A stretch of 64,000 bases of DNA from assembly GCA_964457335.1 (NCBI GenBank), contig CAYWGD010000002.1, positions 186,001 to 250,000 on the forward strand, in the 5' to 3' direction. Below, piece after piece: positions 19,681-28,361 of this stretch. Position 1 is the first letter of the stretch. Every line of letters starts with the position of its first letter. The notes beneath the pieces were generated by a model. That model was not told where the DNA came from. It did not search any database and saw nothing but the letters and a program-made list of their open reading frames with translations. Made by a program: the position numbers and the translations under genes. Source of the DNA: CAJBVW01 sp964457335 (GTDB lineage: Bacteria; Myxococcota_A; UBA796; SXON01).

Positions 19681-20582
19681 GACGACCGCCGCTGGTGGTC
19701 ACCCCGGGGGACCCGCTCGGGATCGGGCCCGAGGTCGCGGTCCGGGCGCTGCGTGGGACCTTTGAGGACGCCGTCCTCCTCGGGGACGTGGACGCGCTCC
19801 GCCGTCACGCGCCCGAGCTCGTGGTCGTGGATCGCATCGAGCCGGGCGAGGGCCTGCGCGCGTTGGAGCTGGCCGCGGGCGACGAGCCGGTCGAGGTGCG
19901 CGCGATCCGGGCCGGGGTCGCCGCCTGCCTGGCCGGGAGCGCCCGCGCCCTGGTGACCGGGCCGATCCACAAGGCCCGCCTCGCGGCGCGGGGCTTCCCG
20001 TACCCCGGCCACACCGAGTTCCTCGGCGCCTTGTGCGGCGTGGACGACCCGGTGATGGCCTTCGTCGGCGGGGAGGTGCGCGTGGCGCTGGTCACGGTCC
20101 ACCTGCCCCTTCGGGACGTCGCCGCCGCCGTGACGGTCGAGCGCGTCCTCCACACGGTGCGGACGTCCGCCCGCGCGTTGCGCGAGCAGCTCGGGATCGC
20201 GACGCCGCGGCTCGCCGTCTGTGGCCTCAACCCCCACGCCGGGGATGCGGGCCTCCTCGGTCGGGAGGAGATCGAGGTCATCGGCCCCGCGTGCGAGGCG
20301 GCGCGGGCGGAGGGGATCGCGGTCTGGGGGCCGGTGAGCGCCGAGACGGCGTTCTGCGAGGTCGAACGCGCGGACCTGATCGTCGCGATGTACCACGACC
20401 AGGGGCTCGCCCCGCTGAAGCGCGGGGACTTCGGGCGCTCGGTCAACTGGACCCTCGGACTCCCCATCGTCCGAACCAGCGTGGACCACGGCACCGCGGA
20501 CGCGCTCGTGGGAACCGGGCGGGCGAGCCCTGCGAGCATGGAGGCGGCGATCCGCCTCGCGACGCAGCTCACGGGCGGCTAA
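19677..20582 (+). CDS. pdxA: 4-hydroxythreonine-4-phosphate dehydrogenase
   Basis: PdxA oxidises 4-phosphohydroxy-L-threonine with NAD in the DXP-dependent route to pyridoxal 5'-phosphate (vitamin B6). The 301 aa product has TPGDPLGIGPEV at the N-terminus, VTGPIHKARL, YPGHTEFLG with a metal-binding His, CGLNPHAGDAG, MYHDQGLAPLK with the second His, and TSVDHGTA with the third. It is slightly short of the usual 320-330 aa but all motifs are there. Translation is coupled to the upstream SurA gene by a 4-base overlap, a known gene order. It ends just before an IS110 remnant. Confidence 0.95.
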   Translation: MRRPPLVVTPGDPLGIGPEVAVRALRGTFEDAVLLGDVDALRRHAPELVVVDRIEPGEGLRALELAAGDEPVEVRAIRAGVAACLAGSARALVTGPIHKARLAARGFPYPGHTEFLGALCGVDDPVMAFVGGEVRVALVTVHLPLRDVAAAVTVERVLHTVRTSARALREQLGIATPRLAVCGLNPHAGDAGLLGREEIEVIGPACEAARAEGIAVWGPVSAETAFCEVERADLIVAMYHDQGLAPLKRGDFGRSVNWTLGLPIVRTSVDHGTADALVGTGRASPASMEAAIRLATQLTGG

Positions 20583-20618
20583 GAAGAAACTCGTCGTCAG
20601 CACGGTGACGCTCGCGCC

Positions 20619-21600
20619 TCAGGCGACCTCCCGAAGGTCAACCTCGTAGCCGAGTTCCTGGAGCCGTCGCACCAACCGCGCGGTCGTCTTCCCCTTCTGC
20701 TGCGTGTCGAAGAAGTCTCCGCCAAGCTCCCGGTACTCCACGTCGTCTCTGAGCATGTAGTAGACGGCGGTGAGGATGGACGCCGCGACCGCGCAGATGG
20801 CCTTCATCGGGCCGCGTCGGCTCTTGAGGCGGAGGAACTTCGCTCGCAGGTAGGTGCCGTTCGAGCGGGATGCCGCCCACGCCGTCTGGACGAGGACGGT
20901 CTTCAGCTCGGAGACGATGACCTGAGCTGCGGTGTCGCTGATTCCCGGGATGCTCGTCAGGAGGCTGGCCTTGGCGCGAAAGGGTTCGAGGACGGACCCC
21001 ACCTCCTGTTCCACCGAGGCGATGGCGGCGTCGAGTCCGTCGATCTGGCCCAGGTGGAGCCGGATCATGAAGCGGTGGTGGGCGGTAACGTAGCCCTGGA
21101 GCGCGGCGAGGATGGTCTCCCGCTTCGCCTTCAGGCGATTCCCCGCACGGCGGAGAAGCTCCTCGGGGCTCGTCTCGTCCTCCACGAGCGCATTCCAGGA
21201 TGCACCTGCCGGTGAGACCCGTGATGTCGCTCGCGACGGAAGCCAGCTTGATGTTCGCGTCTTCGAGCACCTTCTGCACACGCTGGACGTGCTGCCCCTC
21301 TCGCGGACGAGCTGCTTCCGCGTCCGCGTGAGCGTGCGCATCTCCTGGATGGGCCGTTCCGGCACGAAGCTCGGCCGGATGAGCCCGTGAGCGAGCAGGT
21401 CGGAGATCCAGGTCGCGTCGGCGATGTCCGTCTTCCGACCGGGCAGGGCACGTTGCGGATGTGCATCGCGTTGGCGAGGACGAGCGTGAAGTCCTCCTCG
21501 AGCACGTGCCAGACCGGGCGCCAGTAGACTCCGGTTGCCTCCATCGCCACGTGCGTGCACTCGTTCTCTGCGAGCCAGTCGGACAGCGCGAGGAGATCCC
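20619..21600 (-). pseudogene. decayed IS110-family transposase
   Basis: Pieces of one IS110 transposase lie in three reading frames. Residues HVAMEATGVYWRPVWHVLEE (with the catalytic Glu) are near 21500-21570. GRKTDIADATWISDLL (two catalytic Asp) is near 21380-21440 in a shifted frame. MQKVLEDANIKLASVASDITG is near 21215-21280 in another frame, and LRRAGNRLKAKRETIL onward returns to the second. The C-terminal Transposase_20 part reads LLTSIPGISDTAAQVIVSELKTV and then jumps to LVQTAWAASRSNGTYL. The GLCPGNNESAGK-type serine motif between them is deleted. The first Asp and N-terminus are missing. It cannot be functional. No clear ends or target repeats were seen. Confidence 0.88.
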
Positions 21601-21650
21601 AGCCTACGCCGTTTCCTCCGATGGAGTGCGGGAAGCGGATGCGGAACTGA

Positions 21651-22154
21651 CTACTCGTCGAGCACGGCCTCGCAGCTCACGCCCGCGTCCCACTCCGCCC
21701 ACCGCTCGGGGGACTCGCCGAACGCCCGACAGTCCGCCTCCCCGCTCCCGTCGCGCTTCCAGACCCGCAGGATGCCCGTGAGCGCGGCCTCGCCGCAGTT
21801 GAACGCGGTGGAGCTCCCGAGCGTCACGTCGCGCCAGTCGGGGACCACCGAGAGCTCGAGCGCGAGCTCGTCGCGCGTGCCGTCGGCCGCCGCGCTCGTG
21901 GAGTACATCGTGTGCTTCTCGACGTACTCGCCGTCGACCGAGAGCACGACCTGGCCGTTCCCGGTCCAGGCGTCCGTCGTCACGGAGAAGCTCCAGCGGG
22001 CCTCGCCGGACTCACAGGTCGCCGTCGCCTCGGTGATCGCGGGGACGGCGTCCGGGATCTCAGTGGCCGAGTCGTCGCCCGTACCGGAGCAGCTGACCAA
22101 AACGAACACGGCGCAGACCCGGACGAGCCGAGCCTGCGCCGCGATGTGGGTCAC
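21651..22154 (-). CDS. small lipoprotein, tandem family member 3
   Basis: A 167 aa putative lipoprotein. I place the start at GTG 22154, giving MTHIAAQARLVRVCAVFVLVSC with a lipobox (LVSC), then SGTGDDSATE. The mature part has a beta-rich look with CESGEARWSFSVTTDAWTG and VVLSVDGEYV, and ends in CRAFGESPERWAEWDAGVSC. It shares the Cys spacing and overall plan of the two upstream neighbours but is less similar. The frame remains open upstream of 22154, but that part overlaps the neighbouring gene and looks like its shadow. No function can be assigned. It sits next to the IS110 remnant. Confidence 0.65.
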   Translation of the reverse strand: MTHIAAQARLVRVCAVFVLVSCSGTGDDSATEIPDAVPAITEATATCESGEARWSFSVTTDAWTGNGQVVLSVDGEYVEKHTMYSTSAAADGTRDELALELSVVPDWRDVTLGSSTAFNCGEAALTGILRVWKRDGSGEADCRAFGESPERWAEWDAGVSCEAVLDE

Positions 22155-22164
22155 GCCCGTCGTC

Positions 22165-22704
22165 TCAGTTGACGACGTTCGTGCACCAGTCGGAGTAGTA
22201 GTCGGGATCGTGGCCGGTGACCCGGCAGTCGAAGGCGGAACCATCGGCGCTCTCCGCACCGAAGTACCACGTCGTCCGGTTGAGGACGCCACCGTCGCCG
22301 ACGCTCGGGTTGAAGAGGGTGGTCTGGTTCACCACCACGTCGTCGATGTCGGTCACCCAGTCGAGATCGATGCGGTAGGTGAGCGAGCCGTCGTCGTTCG
22401 TGGACTCGAGGGTGAAGCCGTCGTGGGCCTCGTGGTAGAGGAACGAGTCGCCGGTCTCGGTCATGTCGAGCTCGAGGACGCCGGCGTCGGTCGTCGTCGT
22501 GATCCGGTAGATGCAGAGGTTGTCGGCGCACGACCCCTCGAAGCCGTTGCCGTCGTGGCCGGTCATCGCGAAGTCGACGTCGGTGTCCGTGTCGGTGTCC
22601 GTGTCGGCGTCGGTGTCACCGCCGGTCTCGCCCGTGTCCTTGTCGGTGGACGTGCAGCCGGCGAACAGGGCGAGAAGGCCCGTGGCGAACAGGTACTTGG
22701 TCAT
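22165..22704 (-). CDS. small lipoprotein with Asp-Thr repeats, family member 2
   Basis: A 179 aa predicted lipoprotein. ATG at 22704 is preceded by GGAGGA and gives MTKYLFATGLLALFAGC, a strong lipobox. An Asp/Thr-rich spacer follows (GGDTDADTDTDTDTDVD), then a beta-rich domain with CADNLCIYRITTTTDAGVLE and ending CRVTGHDPDYYSDWCTN. This ending matches CAVYGDDPSYYSESCTN in the next gene upstream, so the two are paralogues. Asp-Thr spacers after the lipobox are common in large myxobacterial lipoproteins and may extend the domain from the membrane or bind calcium. Function unknown. Confidence 0.82.
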   Translation of the reverse strand: MTKYLFATGLLALFAGCTSTDKDTGETGGDTDADTDTDTDTDVDFAMTGHDGNGFEGSCADNLCIYRITTTTDAGVLELDMTETGDSFLYHEAHDGFTLESTNDDGSLTYRIDLDWVTDIDDVVVNQTTLFNPSVGDGGVLNRTTWYFGAESADGSAFDCRVTGHDPDYYSDWCTNVVN

Positions 22705-22805
22705 AGTCTCCTCCTGGGGAACAGCGGGCTCCTTGTACACCAGGCAGGCGTACGCCGCAACCGCCGAGCTGGCGATTCAGCGCGCCTGCCCGCGCGATCG
22801 TAGAG

Positions 22806-23354
22806 CTACCAGTTGTTGGCGTTGTTGGTGCAGGACTCGCTGTAGTAGCTGGGGTCGTCGCCGTACACCGCGCAGTCCAGGTAGTCCCCGGCCGTGTCGT
22901 AGACCGTGAACATGACGGTGAGCTGGTTGGAGATCGTCGAGTCGGACACGTCGAAGAGCGTCGACTCGTTGTTCACCTGGTTCTCGAAGTTGTCCACGAG
23001 CGTGAGGTTGATCGACTTCTCCTCGAACGCAGCCTCGCCCGGGTCGTTGAAGTCGCTGGTGCGGAAGTCGTTGTGGAACTCGGACCACACGCCGCACTCG
23101 AGGCCCTTGGTCGAGGTGGGGCCGCACTCGAAGGAGGGGTCGCCCGTCTCGATGAGGTCGAGCTCGACCTGGCCGAACTCACCGTTCACCTGGACCCACC
23201 AGTTGCAGGTTCCCCCGCTGCACGTCCCGTCCATCGACTGGATGAGGAGGTCTTCGGAGCTGCCACAGGCGGAGTCGCCCGTGTCGCACTTGTTGCCGCC
23301 GGCGCAACCGGAGAGGGTGAGCGCCGCGGCGGCGAGGAGCAGGAGTGGCTTCAT
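22806..23354 (-). CDS. small lipoprotein, family member 1
   Basis: A 182 aa predicted lipoprotein, paralogous to the gene downstream. MKPLLLLAAAALTLSGC gives the lipobox. The mature protein has CSGGTCNWWVQVNGEFGQVE, LDLIETGDPSFE, and ends in CAVYGDDPSYYSESCTNNANNW; the LD-ETGD and YYS-x-x-CTN motifs are shared with member 2. The start at 23354 is chosen for the signal peptide; an in-frame ATG at 23366 (MDGR) is possible. An imperfect inverted repeat at 22743-22790 after the stop (GGCAGGCG and CGCCTGCC arms) may end transcription. Function unknown. Confidence 0.8.
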   Translation of the reverse strand: MKPLLLLAAAALTLSGCAGGNKCDTGDSACGSSEDLLIQSMDGTCSGGTCNWWVQVNGEFGQVELDLIETGDPSFECGPTSTKGLECGVWSEFHNDFRTSDFNDPGEAAFEEKSINLTLVDNFENQVNNESTLFDVSDSTISNQLTVMFTVYDTAGDYLDCAVYGDDPSYYSESCTNNANNW

Positions 23355-23438
23355 GCGTCCGTCCATTGCATGGGTTCTGTGGAGCAACGTCTCTCCCGGT
23401 AGGGAGTGCGTGCACCTTAGCCCTGCGGAGGACGAGCT

Positions 23439-25109
23439 TCAAGCCGGGTGGGCGGACGCCGCGCGCCACGCTGCGGCGCTTCGTTCCCGGAAGATCGACC
23501 GCTCGATCCGGTCGAGGAGCACGGGGAGCCCCTCTCCGGTGCGGGCGCTGACGGGTGTGGCCTCCCAGGCCTCCACGAGTTGCTTCACCCGCTCGGGATC
23601 CGTCCGGTCGATCTGGTTGACCACCACCAGCGTGGGTGTGTCCGCGGCCCCGAGATCCTTTAGCACGGCGTCCACCGTGGTCTTCTGCGCCTCGGCCTCC
23701 TCGTCCCCCGCGTCCACCACGTGCACGAGGAGGTCCGCCTCCAGGGCCTCGTCGAGGGTGCTTCGGAAGGCGTGGACGAGATCCTTGGGGAGATCTCGGA
23801 TGAAGCCGACCGTGTCCGTCAGGATGATCTCCCGATCCTCGGGGAAGCGCATCCGCCGCGAGGTGGGATCGAGCGTGGCGAAGAGCTTGTCCTCGGCGTC
23901 CACCGCGCTCTGGGTCATCCGGTTCAACAGCGTGGACTTGCCGGCGTTCGTGTAGCCGACGATGGCGACCAGCGGCAGACCGACCCGCTTGCGTCGGTTC
24001 CGCCGCATCGCGCGCTCCTCGGCGATCTCGTCGAGCTGCTTCTGGACGCGGTGCAGGCGTTCGTCCGCCCGGCGGCGGTTGATCTCCAGCTTGGTCTCGC
24101 CCGGGCCGCGTCCGCCGATGCCGCCGGTGAGTCGGCTCATGGCGGTGGGCATGAGCGCGAGCCGCGGCTTGCGGTAGCGCAACTGCGCGAGCTCGACCTG
24201 GAGCTTGCCTTCGCGCGTGGTCGCGCGTTGGCTGAAGATGTCCAGGATCAGCTGGGTGCGGTCGAGCACCTTGAGCTCGGTCTCCGTGGCGATGTTCCGG
24301 AGCTGCGACGGCGACAGCTCCTGGTCGAACACGAGGACGTTGGCGCCGAGGTGCATGCACCGGAGGACCAGGTCCTTCAGCTTGCCCTGGCCGACGAGCG
24401 TGCGGCCGTCGAGCTCGCGCCGGACCTGCAGCACCGAGTCGACCACCTGGAGGCCGGCCGTGTCCGCGAGGCGCCCGAGCTCCTCGAGGGAGCGCCGCGC
24501 GGTGCGCGGATCGCGCGTCGTGACGCTGATGAGGACCGCGTTCTCGCGCCCGGCGACCCGCCGCGCCTCCGCGGCCGTGCGGAACTGCGCTTCGAGGTCG
24601 CGGATGAACGCGGAGAAGTCCTCCTCCCACCCGTGCACCGACGGCACCTTCTCGACGCGCCACATCTCGCCGCCACGCGCCGCGTCGGGGGGGAGCAGCA
24701 CGCCGTACTCGATCGCGCCGGGGAGGCCGTCGGGCAGGGCCTGGATCACCACCACCGTGTCGAGGCGGAGGAGCGCGAGGTCGGTGAGGTCGTCCTTGGA
24801 GAGGCCTTCGCCGCGGAGGTGCGTGTGGATGAGCCGGAGACCGCGGAAGCGGCCCGCGCCGGCGCGCTCGCGCCCGAGCTCCGGGATGAAGAGCTGGTGG
24901 GCGTCGCCCACGATGACCTTGTCCACCACGCCCATGCGGTCCACCAGCAAGCCGATCTGCCGGTTGCAGTCCCGGGAGACCTCCGTGAGGCGGCGGGCCA
25001 ACTCGGGGGTGGCGAAGCGCGAGGCGTGTACGCGGCGCTGGTAGAACGACTGGAGGGCCTTGTTCTGGCTGGGCTTCAGGCCCTCGGTGTTCCCGAAAAG
25101 CGTTTCGAT
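23439..25109 (-). CDS. hflX: ribosome-associated GTPase HflX, apparent AUC start
   Basis: HflX is a GTPase that binds the 50S subunit and splits stalled or stress-inactivated ribosomes. The 556 aa frame has the HflX N-terminal domain (VGQGKLKDLVLRCMHLGANVLVFDQELSPSQLRN), the GGRGPGETKLEINRRR linker, and the G domain: G1 GYTNAGKST, G3 DTVGFIRDLP, G4 NQID, G5 SARTGEG. The conserved start of the family (ETLFGNTEGLKPSQ) is present in frame but there is no ATG, GTG or TTG before it; the first codon with GGAG at correct spacing is ATC at 25109. The first canonical start (TTG, 25001) would remove about 36 conserved residues. It is the last gene of the SPFH operon. Confidence 0.9.
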   Translation of the reverse strand: METLFGNTEGLKPSQNKALQSFYQRRVHASRFATPELARRLTEVSRDCNRQIGLLVDRMGVVDKVIVGDAHQLFIPELGRERAGAGRFRGLRLIHTHLRGEGLSKDDLTDLALLRLDTVVVIQALPDGLPGAIEYGVLLPPDAARGGEMWRVEKVPSVHGWEEDFSAFIRDLEAQFRTAAEARRVAGRENAVLISVTTRDPRTARRSLEELGRLADTAGLQVVDSVLQVRRELDGRTLVGQGKLKDLVLRCMHLGANVLVFDQELSPSQLRNIATETELKVLDRTQLILDIFSQRATTREGKLQVELAQLRYRKPRLALMPTAMSRLTGGIGGRGPGETKLEINRRRADERLHRVQKQLDEIAEERAMRRNRRKRVGLPLVAIVGYTNAGKSTLLNRMTQSAVDAEDKLFATLDPTSRRMRFPEDREIILTDTVGFIRDLPKDLVHAFRSTLDEALEADLLVHVVDAGDEEAEAQKTTVDAVLKDLGAADTPTLVVVNQIDRTDPERVKQLVEAWEATPVSARTGEGLPVLLDRIERSIFRERSAAAWRAASAHPA

Positions 25110-25119
25110 GGTGGTGCTC

Positions 25120-26352
25120 CTACTTGGTCGCGACGCGCTCCAGCACGCCGGGCAGATCCACCCCCAACGCCCCCTTCAGCTCCTCCACGAGGGCGACGGC
25201 CTTTCGGGTGTCGACCCCGGTGTCGGGAGGCAGGACGGTGAGGCGGTCCACCTTGACGGACTGAATCGTAGACACGAGTTGTCCCATCGTCGCCTGCAAC
25301 TTCTGCATCAAGAAGATGTCCCGGGCCGCGTCGCCGCCGTTCTTCCAGGTCTCGATCATCTGGAGGAGGACCTGGTTGGTGGCACGCCCGTCCTCGATGA
25401 TCTTGGCGGCGGCACCCTTCGCCGCGGCCACGCCCGCCTCCATCTCGGCCTGGGCAGGCGCGATGATGTCCGCCTCGAGCTGCAGGCGCGCCTGCTCCAC
25501 GCGCGCGGCCTGCACCTTGAGCTCCCCCTCGGCCCGCGCGACGGCGGCCTTCACGTGGCCGACCTCCTCGGCCACGAGCGCCTCGCGCCGGGACAGGGTC
25601 TCGACGATCCGGCGCTCGGTCTGGGTCCGCGCGATCTCGATCTCCGAGTCGAGCTCCGAGACGCGGGCGCGCTCGCGCGCCGAAGCGTCCTGCGTGATCG
25701 ACCGGGCCTTGGCGTTGGTCTCGGCGACCTTGGAGCGGCTCACCAGGTCCGCGGAGCTCTTGCGGCCGATGCTGTTGAGGTAGCCCTTCTCGTCCGACAC
25801 GTTCTGGATCTTCAGCGTGTCGAGCACGAGGCCGAGCCGGGTGAGGTCGTGCTCCGCCTCCTCCAGGAGCTTCTCGGCGAACGCGATCTTGTCCTCGTTC
25901 ACCTGCTCGGGGGTGAGCTGGGAGAGCACGCCGCGCAGGTTCCCTTCGAGCGTGTCCTTCGCCACCTGCACGATGTCCTTGCGGGCGTACCCGAGGAAGC
26001 GCTCGATCGCGTTGTTGAGGACCGGCTCGTGGCCGGCGATCTTGACGTTGGCGACGCCCTGGACGGTGAGCGGGATGCCGCCCTTCGAGTAGGCGTTGGT
26101 GACGCTGACCTCGATGATCATGTTGGTGAGGTCGACTCGATCGACCGTCTCGAGGAGCGGGATGCGCACGGAGCGCCCGCCCTTGACGATGCGGTAGCCG
26201 ACCGGGCGCCCCTCCAGCTGCCGGGTAGTGCCCGAGAAGATGAGCACCTCGTTGGGGCCGCAGATGTAGAGGAGGTTCCGCAGCACCACCACCGCGCAGA
26301 TGGCGAAGAAGGCGACGACGAAGAGGAGGACCAGGGGGACGAGCAGGTTCAC
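25120..26352 (-). CDS. flotillin-like SPFH domain protein B
   Basis: A 410 aa SPFH/Band 7 protein with one N-terminal membrane helix (LLVPLVLLFVVAFFAICAVVVL), the SPFH domain at about residues 25-195 and a long coiled coil (RARVSELDSEIEIARTQTERR, AAVARAEGELKVQAARVEQARLQLEADI) before a short C-terminal tail. It is a clear paralogue of the next upstream gene: both share NEVLIFSG or DEVLIFSG, VTNAYSKGGIPL, and the ERFLG-x-x-x-x-x-I motif. Flotillins form oligomeric scaffolds in membrane microdomains. The GTG start overlaps the previous stop (GTGA), suggesting a 1:1 hetero-oligomer. NfeD-like protein is in the same operon. Confidence 0.88.
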   Translation of the reverse strand: MNLLVPLVLLFVVAFFAICAVVVLRNLLYICGPNEVLIFSGTTRQLEGRPVGYRIVKGGRSVRIPLLETVDRVDLTNMIIEVSVTNAYSKGGIPLTVQGVANVKIAGHEPVLNNAIERFLGYARKDIVQVAKDTLEGNLRGVLSQLTPEQVNEDKIAFAEKLLEEAEHDLTRLGLVLDTLKIQNVSDEKGYLNSIGRKSSADLVSRSKVAETNAKARSITQDASARERARVSELDSEIEIARTQTERRIVETLSRREALVAEEVGHVKAAVARAEGELKVQAARVEQARLQLEADIIAPAQAEMEAGVAAAKGAAAKIIEDGRATNQVLLQMIETWKNGGDAARDIFLMQKLQATMGQLVSTIQSVKVDRLTVLPPDTGVDTRKAVALVEELKGALGVDLPGVLERVATK

Positions 26353-27632
26353 GACCGGGTCTCCGGGCTGACGGGGGCGGGGCGGGGAGCGAGGGTGCCG
26401 GTGATGTCGACGCCGGTGGTCAGGCGGAGCTCGTCGAGCACCTGTTTCACCATCGCCGGGTAGCCGGAGACGACGGCGGCGAGCGCCTTGCCGTCCCCGC
26501 GATCGAGCACGTTGACCTCGCCCACGTGGACGCTGCTCACCCGCGCGACCACCGTGCCGACGATGTGCTCGAGCTGCTGGATCAGGAAGATGTCGCGCGC
26601 GTCCGTCCCCGCGGCCTGCCAGGTCTTGGTGAGCATCGCGAGGACCTCGGCCATGGCCGCGCCGTTCTCGGCGATGACCGCGGCCTCGCCGCGCGCGCGC
26701 AGAGCCTCGGCTTGCTGCTGTGCCCGGGCGGGCAGCACGACCTCCGCCATGAGCCTGGTCTGTTCGAGCTTCTGGCGGATGGTCTGGAGCTCCTGCTCGG
26801 CAGCGGCGCGGGCTTCCGCCGCGAACTGGCCGGTGAGCTCCTCCTCGGACTTCGCGCGGGCCTCGAGCTCGGCGCGGATGCGGCGAAGCTCGTTCTGCTT
26901 CTGGGCGATGCGAGCCTCCGCCTGCTCGACCGCGATTTTCCCGGACTGGTTGGCCAACGCGGCCGCCTGCTCGGCCGAGCTCTTGGCCTGGGACTCGGCG
27001 ATGTCCGCCACCATGAGCACGTTCGCGATGCGCTCGCGCCCGATGCTGTCGAGGTACTTCACCTCGTCGTAGACGTTGAGGACCCGCAGCGTGTCGAGCT
27101 GCAGACCGAGCTTCCGCAGGTCGTCCTCCGCCTCGTCCAGGAGCGCGTTGGCGAACTTCAGGCGGTCCTCGTTGACCTCCTCGGGGGTCAGGCGGGCGAG
27201 GACGCCGCGGAGGTGCCCCTCGAGGGACTCCTTGGCGACCCGCCGGATCTCCGCCGGGTCCCGGCCGAGGAACCGCTCGACCGCGTTCATGATGACCTTC
27301 GGATCGCCCGAGACCTTCACGTTGGCGATCGCGTGGACGTTCAGGGGGATGCCGCCCTTGGAGTAGGCGTTCGTCACGTGCAGATCGAGCGGGATGGTCG
27401 CGAGGCTCATCGCGTCCACCCGCTCGAAGAGCGGGACCCGCACGGAGCGCCCCCCGAAGACGAGGCGGTACCCGACCTCGGATCCGTCGGCCATCTGGCG
27501 CTTTTGACCCGAGAAGATGAGCACTTCGTCGGGTCGGCAGATGAACAGGAATTGTTTGGCGATGGTGACCGCCAGGAGCAGGCCGAAGCCGGCGCCGCCC
27601 GCGAGGCAGAGGGACGTGACGAGCTCTTCCAA
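26349..27632 (-). CDS. flotillin-like SPFH domain protein A
   Basis: A 427 aa SPFH protein. I place the start at TTG 27632 (MEELVTSLCLAGG), 11 bases after the NfeD stop, because it gives a single N-terminal membrane helix right before FICRPDEVLIFSGQKRQ; no better start is available. The SPFH domain runs to about residue 200. A coiled coil rich in Ala, Glu and Gln follows (EQAAALANQSGKIAVEQAEAR...RAAAEQELQTIRQKLEQ). It is a paralogue of protein B and overlaps it by 4 bases. A longer frame exists upstream but is out of phase with the NfeD gene and not protein-like. Confidence 0.85.
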   Translation of the reverse strand: MEELVTSLCLAGGAGFGLLLAVTIAKQFLFICRPDEVLIFSGQKRQMADGSEVGYRLVFGGRSVRVPLFERVDAMSLATIPLDLHVTNAYSKGGIPLNVHAIANVKVSGDPKVIMNAVERFLGRDPAEIRRVAKESLEGHLRGVLARLTPEEVNEDRLKFANALLDEAEDDLRKLGLQLDTLRVLNVYDEVKYLDSIGRERIANVLMVADIAESQAKSSAEQAAALANQSGKIAVEQAEARIAQKQNELRRIRAELEARAKSEEELTGQFAAEARAAAEQELQTIRQKLEQTRLMAEVVLPARAQQQAEALRARGEAAVIAENGAAMAEVLAMLTKTWQAAGTDARDIFLIQQLEHIVGTVVARVSSVHVGEVNVLDRGDGKALAAVVSGYPAMVKQVLDELRLTTGVDITGTLAPRPAPVSPETRS

Positions 27633-27643
27633 GTGGTTCTCGC

Positions 27644-28336
27644 TCAGGAGGAGGTGGAGATGGGGGAGGGGGGGCGACGATCGGGCGTGAGGGAGGTCAC
27701 GTCCGCCGTTCCGCCGGAGACATCGACGACGAGCACCCGCTCCGTCCGTTCGAGGAGGCGCTCCTCGCGCGTGGTGGCCGGGAGGTCGATGATCTGGCCG
27801 TTGTGGATCAGCCGGACCTTGCCGAGCTTCCCCGGGCCCACGGTCAGGACGACCTCGGCGTCGCGGCCTCGGAGCGTACGCGCGTCGAGCGCGCTGGAGA
27901 CGGTCTCGCGGGACACCGCGCGCAGCAGCGTGGTGACGCCAACCCCGACGCCGATGCCGGTGAGGACGGCGAGCACGAGGCCGACCACCGGGGGGGAGCC
28001 GAGGAGCGTCAGCAGCACGCCGGTCATCCCGAACGAGGCGAGGGCGAAGGTCCAGAAGCGCAGGGAGAGCAGGGTCGCGGCGAGCGCGCCGACCCCCGGG
28101 GCGTGGGCGAGGTTCTTGTCCAGCGCCGCGGCGTGATCGTGGTCGTGGTCGTGCGAGAGGTCGTGGTCGTGCGAGAGGTCGTGGTCGTGCGAGAGGTCGT
28201 GGTCGTGGCCGAGATCCCCGTCCGCGTCCGGGCCGTCGGCCCCCCCGTCGACCTCCTTCCCGGCCCCCACCATCGAGGCGCCGATGAGGATCCCGCCGAG
28301 GACGAGGCATCCGGCATACAGCGCGAAGAGGGTCAC
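27644..28336 (-). CDS. NfeD-like membrane protein with His/Asp repeat loop
   Basis: A 230 aa protein of the NfeD type, the usual partner of flotillin operons. It starts at GTG with a membrane helix (residues 3-22). A hydrophilic loop then contains HDHDLS repeats ending HDHDHDH (about residues 45-67), a likely metal-binding segment. Two or three further helices (about 85-145) follow. A C-terminal OB-fold domain (DARTLRGRDAEVVLTVGPGKLGKVRLIHNGQ...VLVVDVSGGTADV) is cytosolic or periplasmic depending on topology. The C-terminal OB fold is the NfeD hallmark. The His-rich loop is unusual and is made by a perfect 18-bp DNA repeat. Confidence 0.82.
   Translation of the reverse strand: MTLFALYAGCLVLGGILIGASMVGAGKEVDGGADGPDADGDLGHDHDLSHDHDLSHDHDLSHDHDHDHAAALDKNLAHAPGVGALAATLLSLRFWTFALASFGMTGVLLTLLGSPPVVGLVLAVLTGIGVGVGVTTLLRAVSRETVSSALDARTLRGRDAEVVLTVGPGKLGKVRLIHNGQIIDLPATTREERLLERTERVLVVDVSGGTADVTSLTPDRRPPSPISTSS
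28142..28195. repeat. 18-bp perfect tandem repeat, three copies
   Basis: The unit GTCGTGGTCGTGCGAGAG is repeated exactly at 28142-28159, 28160-28177 and 28178-28195, followed by a partial copy. On the minus strand it encodes LSHDHD in the NfeD-like protein. Copy number changes would keep the frame and alter the number of His residues. Confidence 0.9.
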
Positions 28337-28361
28337 GACAGCGTCCTTCGAGGAGAGGGGG

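Noticed and set aside
28142..28195. CRISPR-like array
   Set aside because: The units are 18 bp, directly adjacent without spacers, and inside a coding frame.
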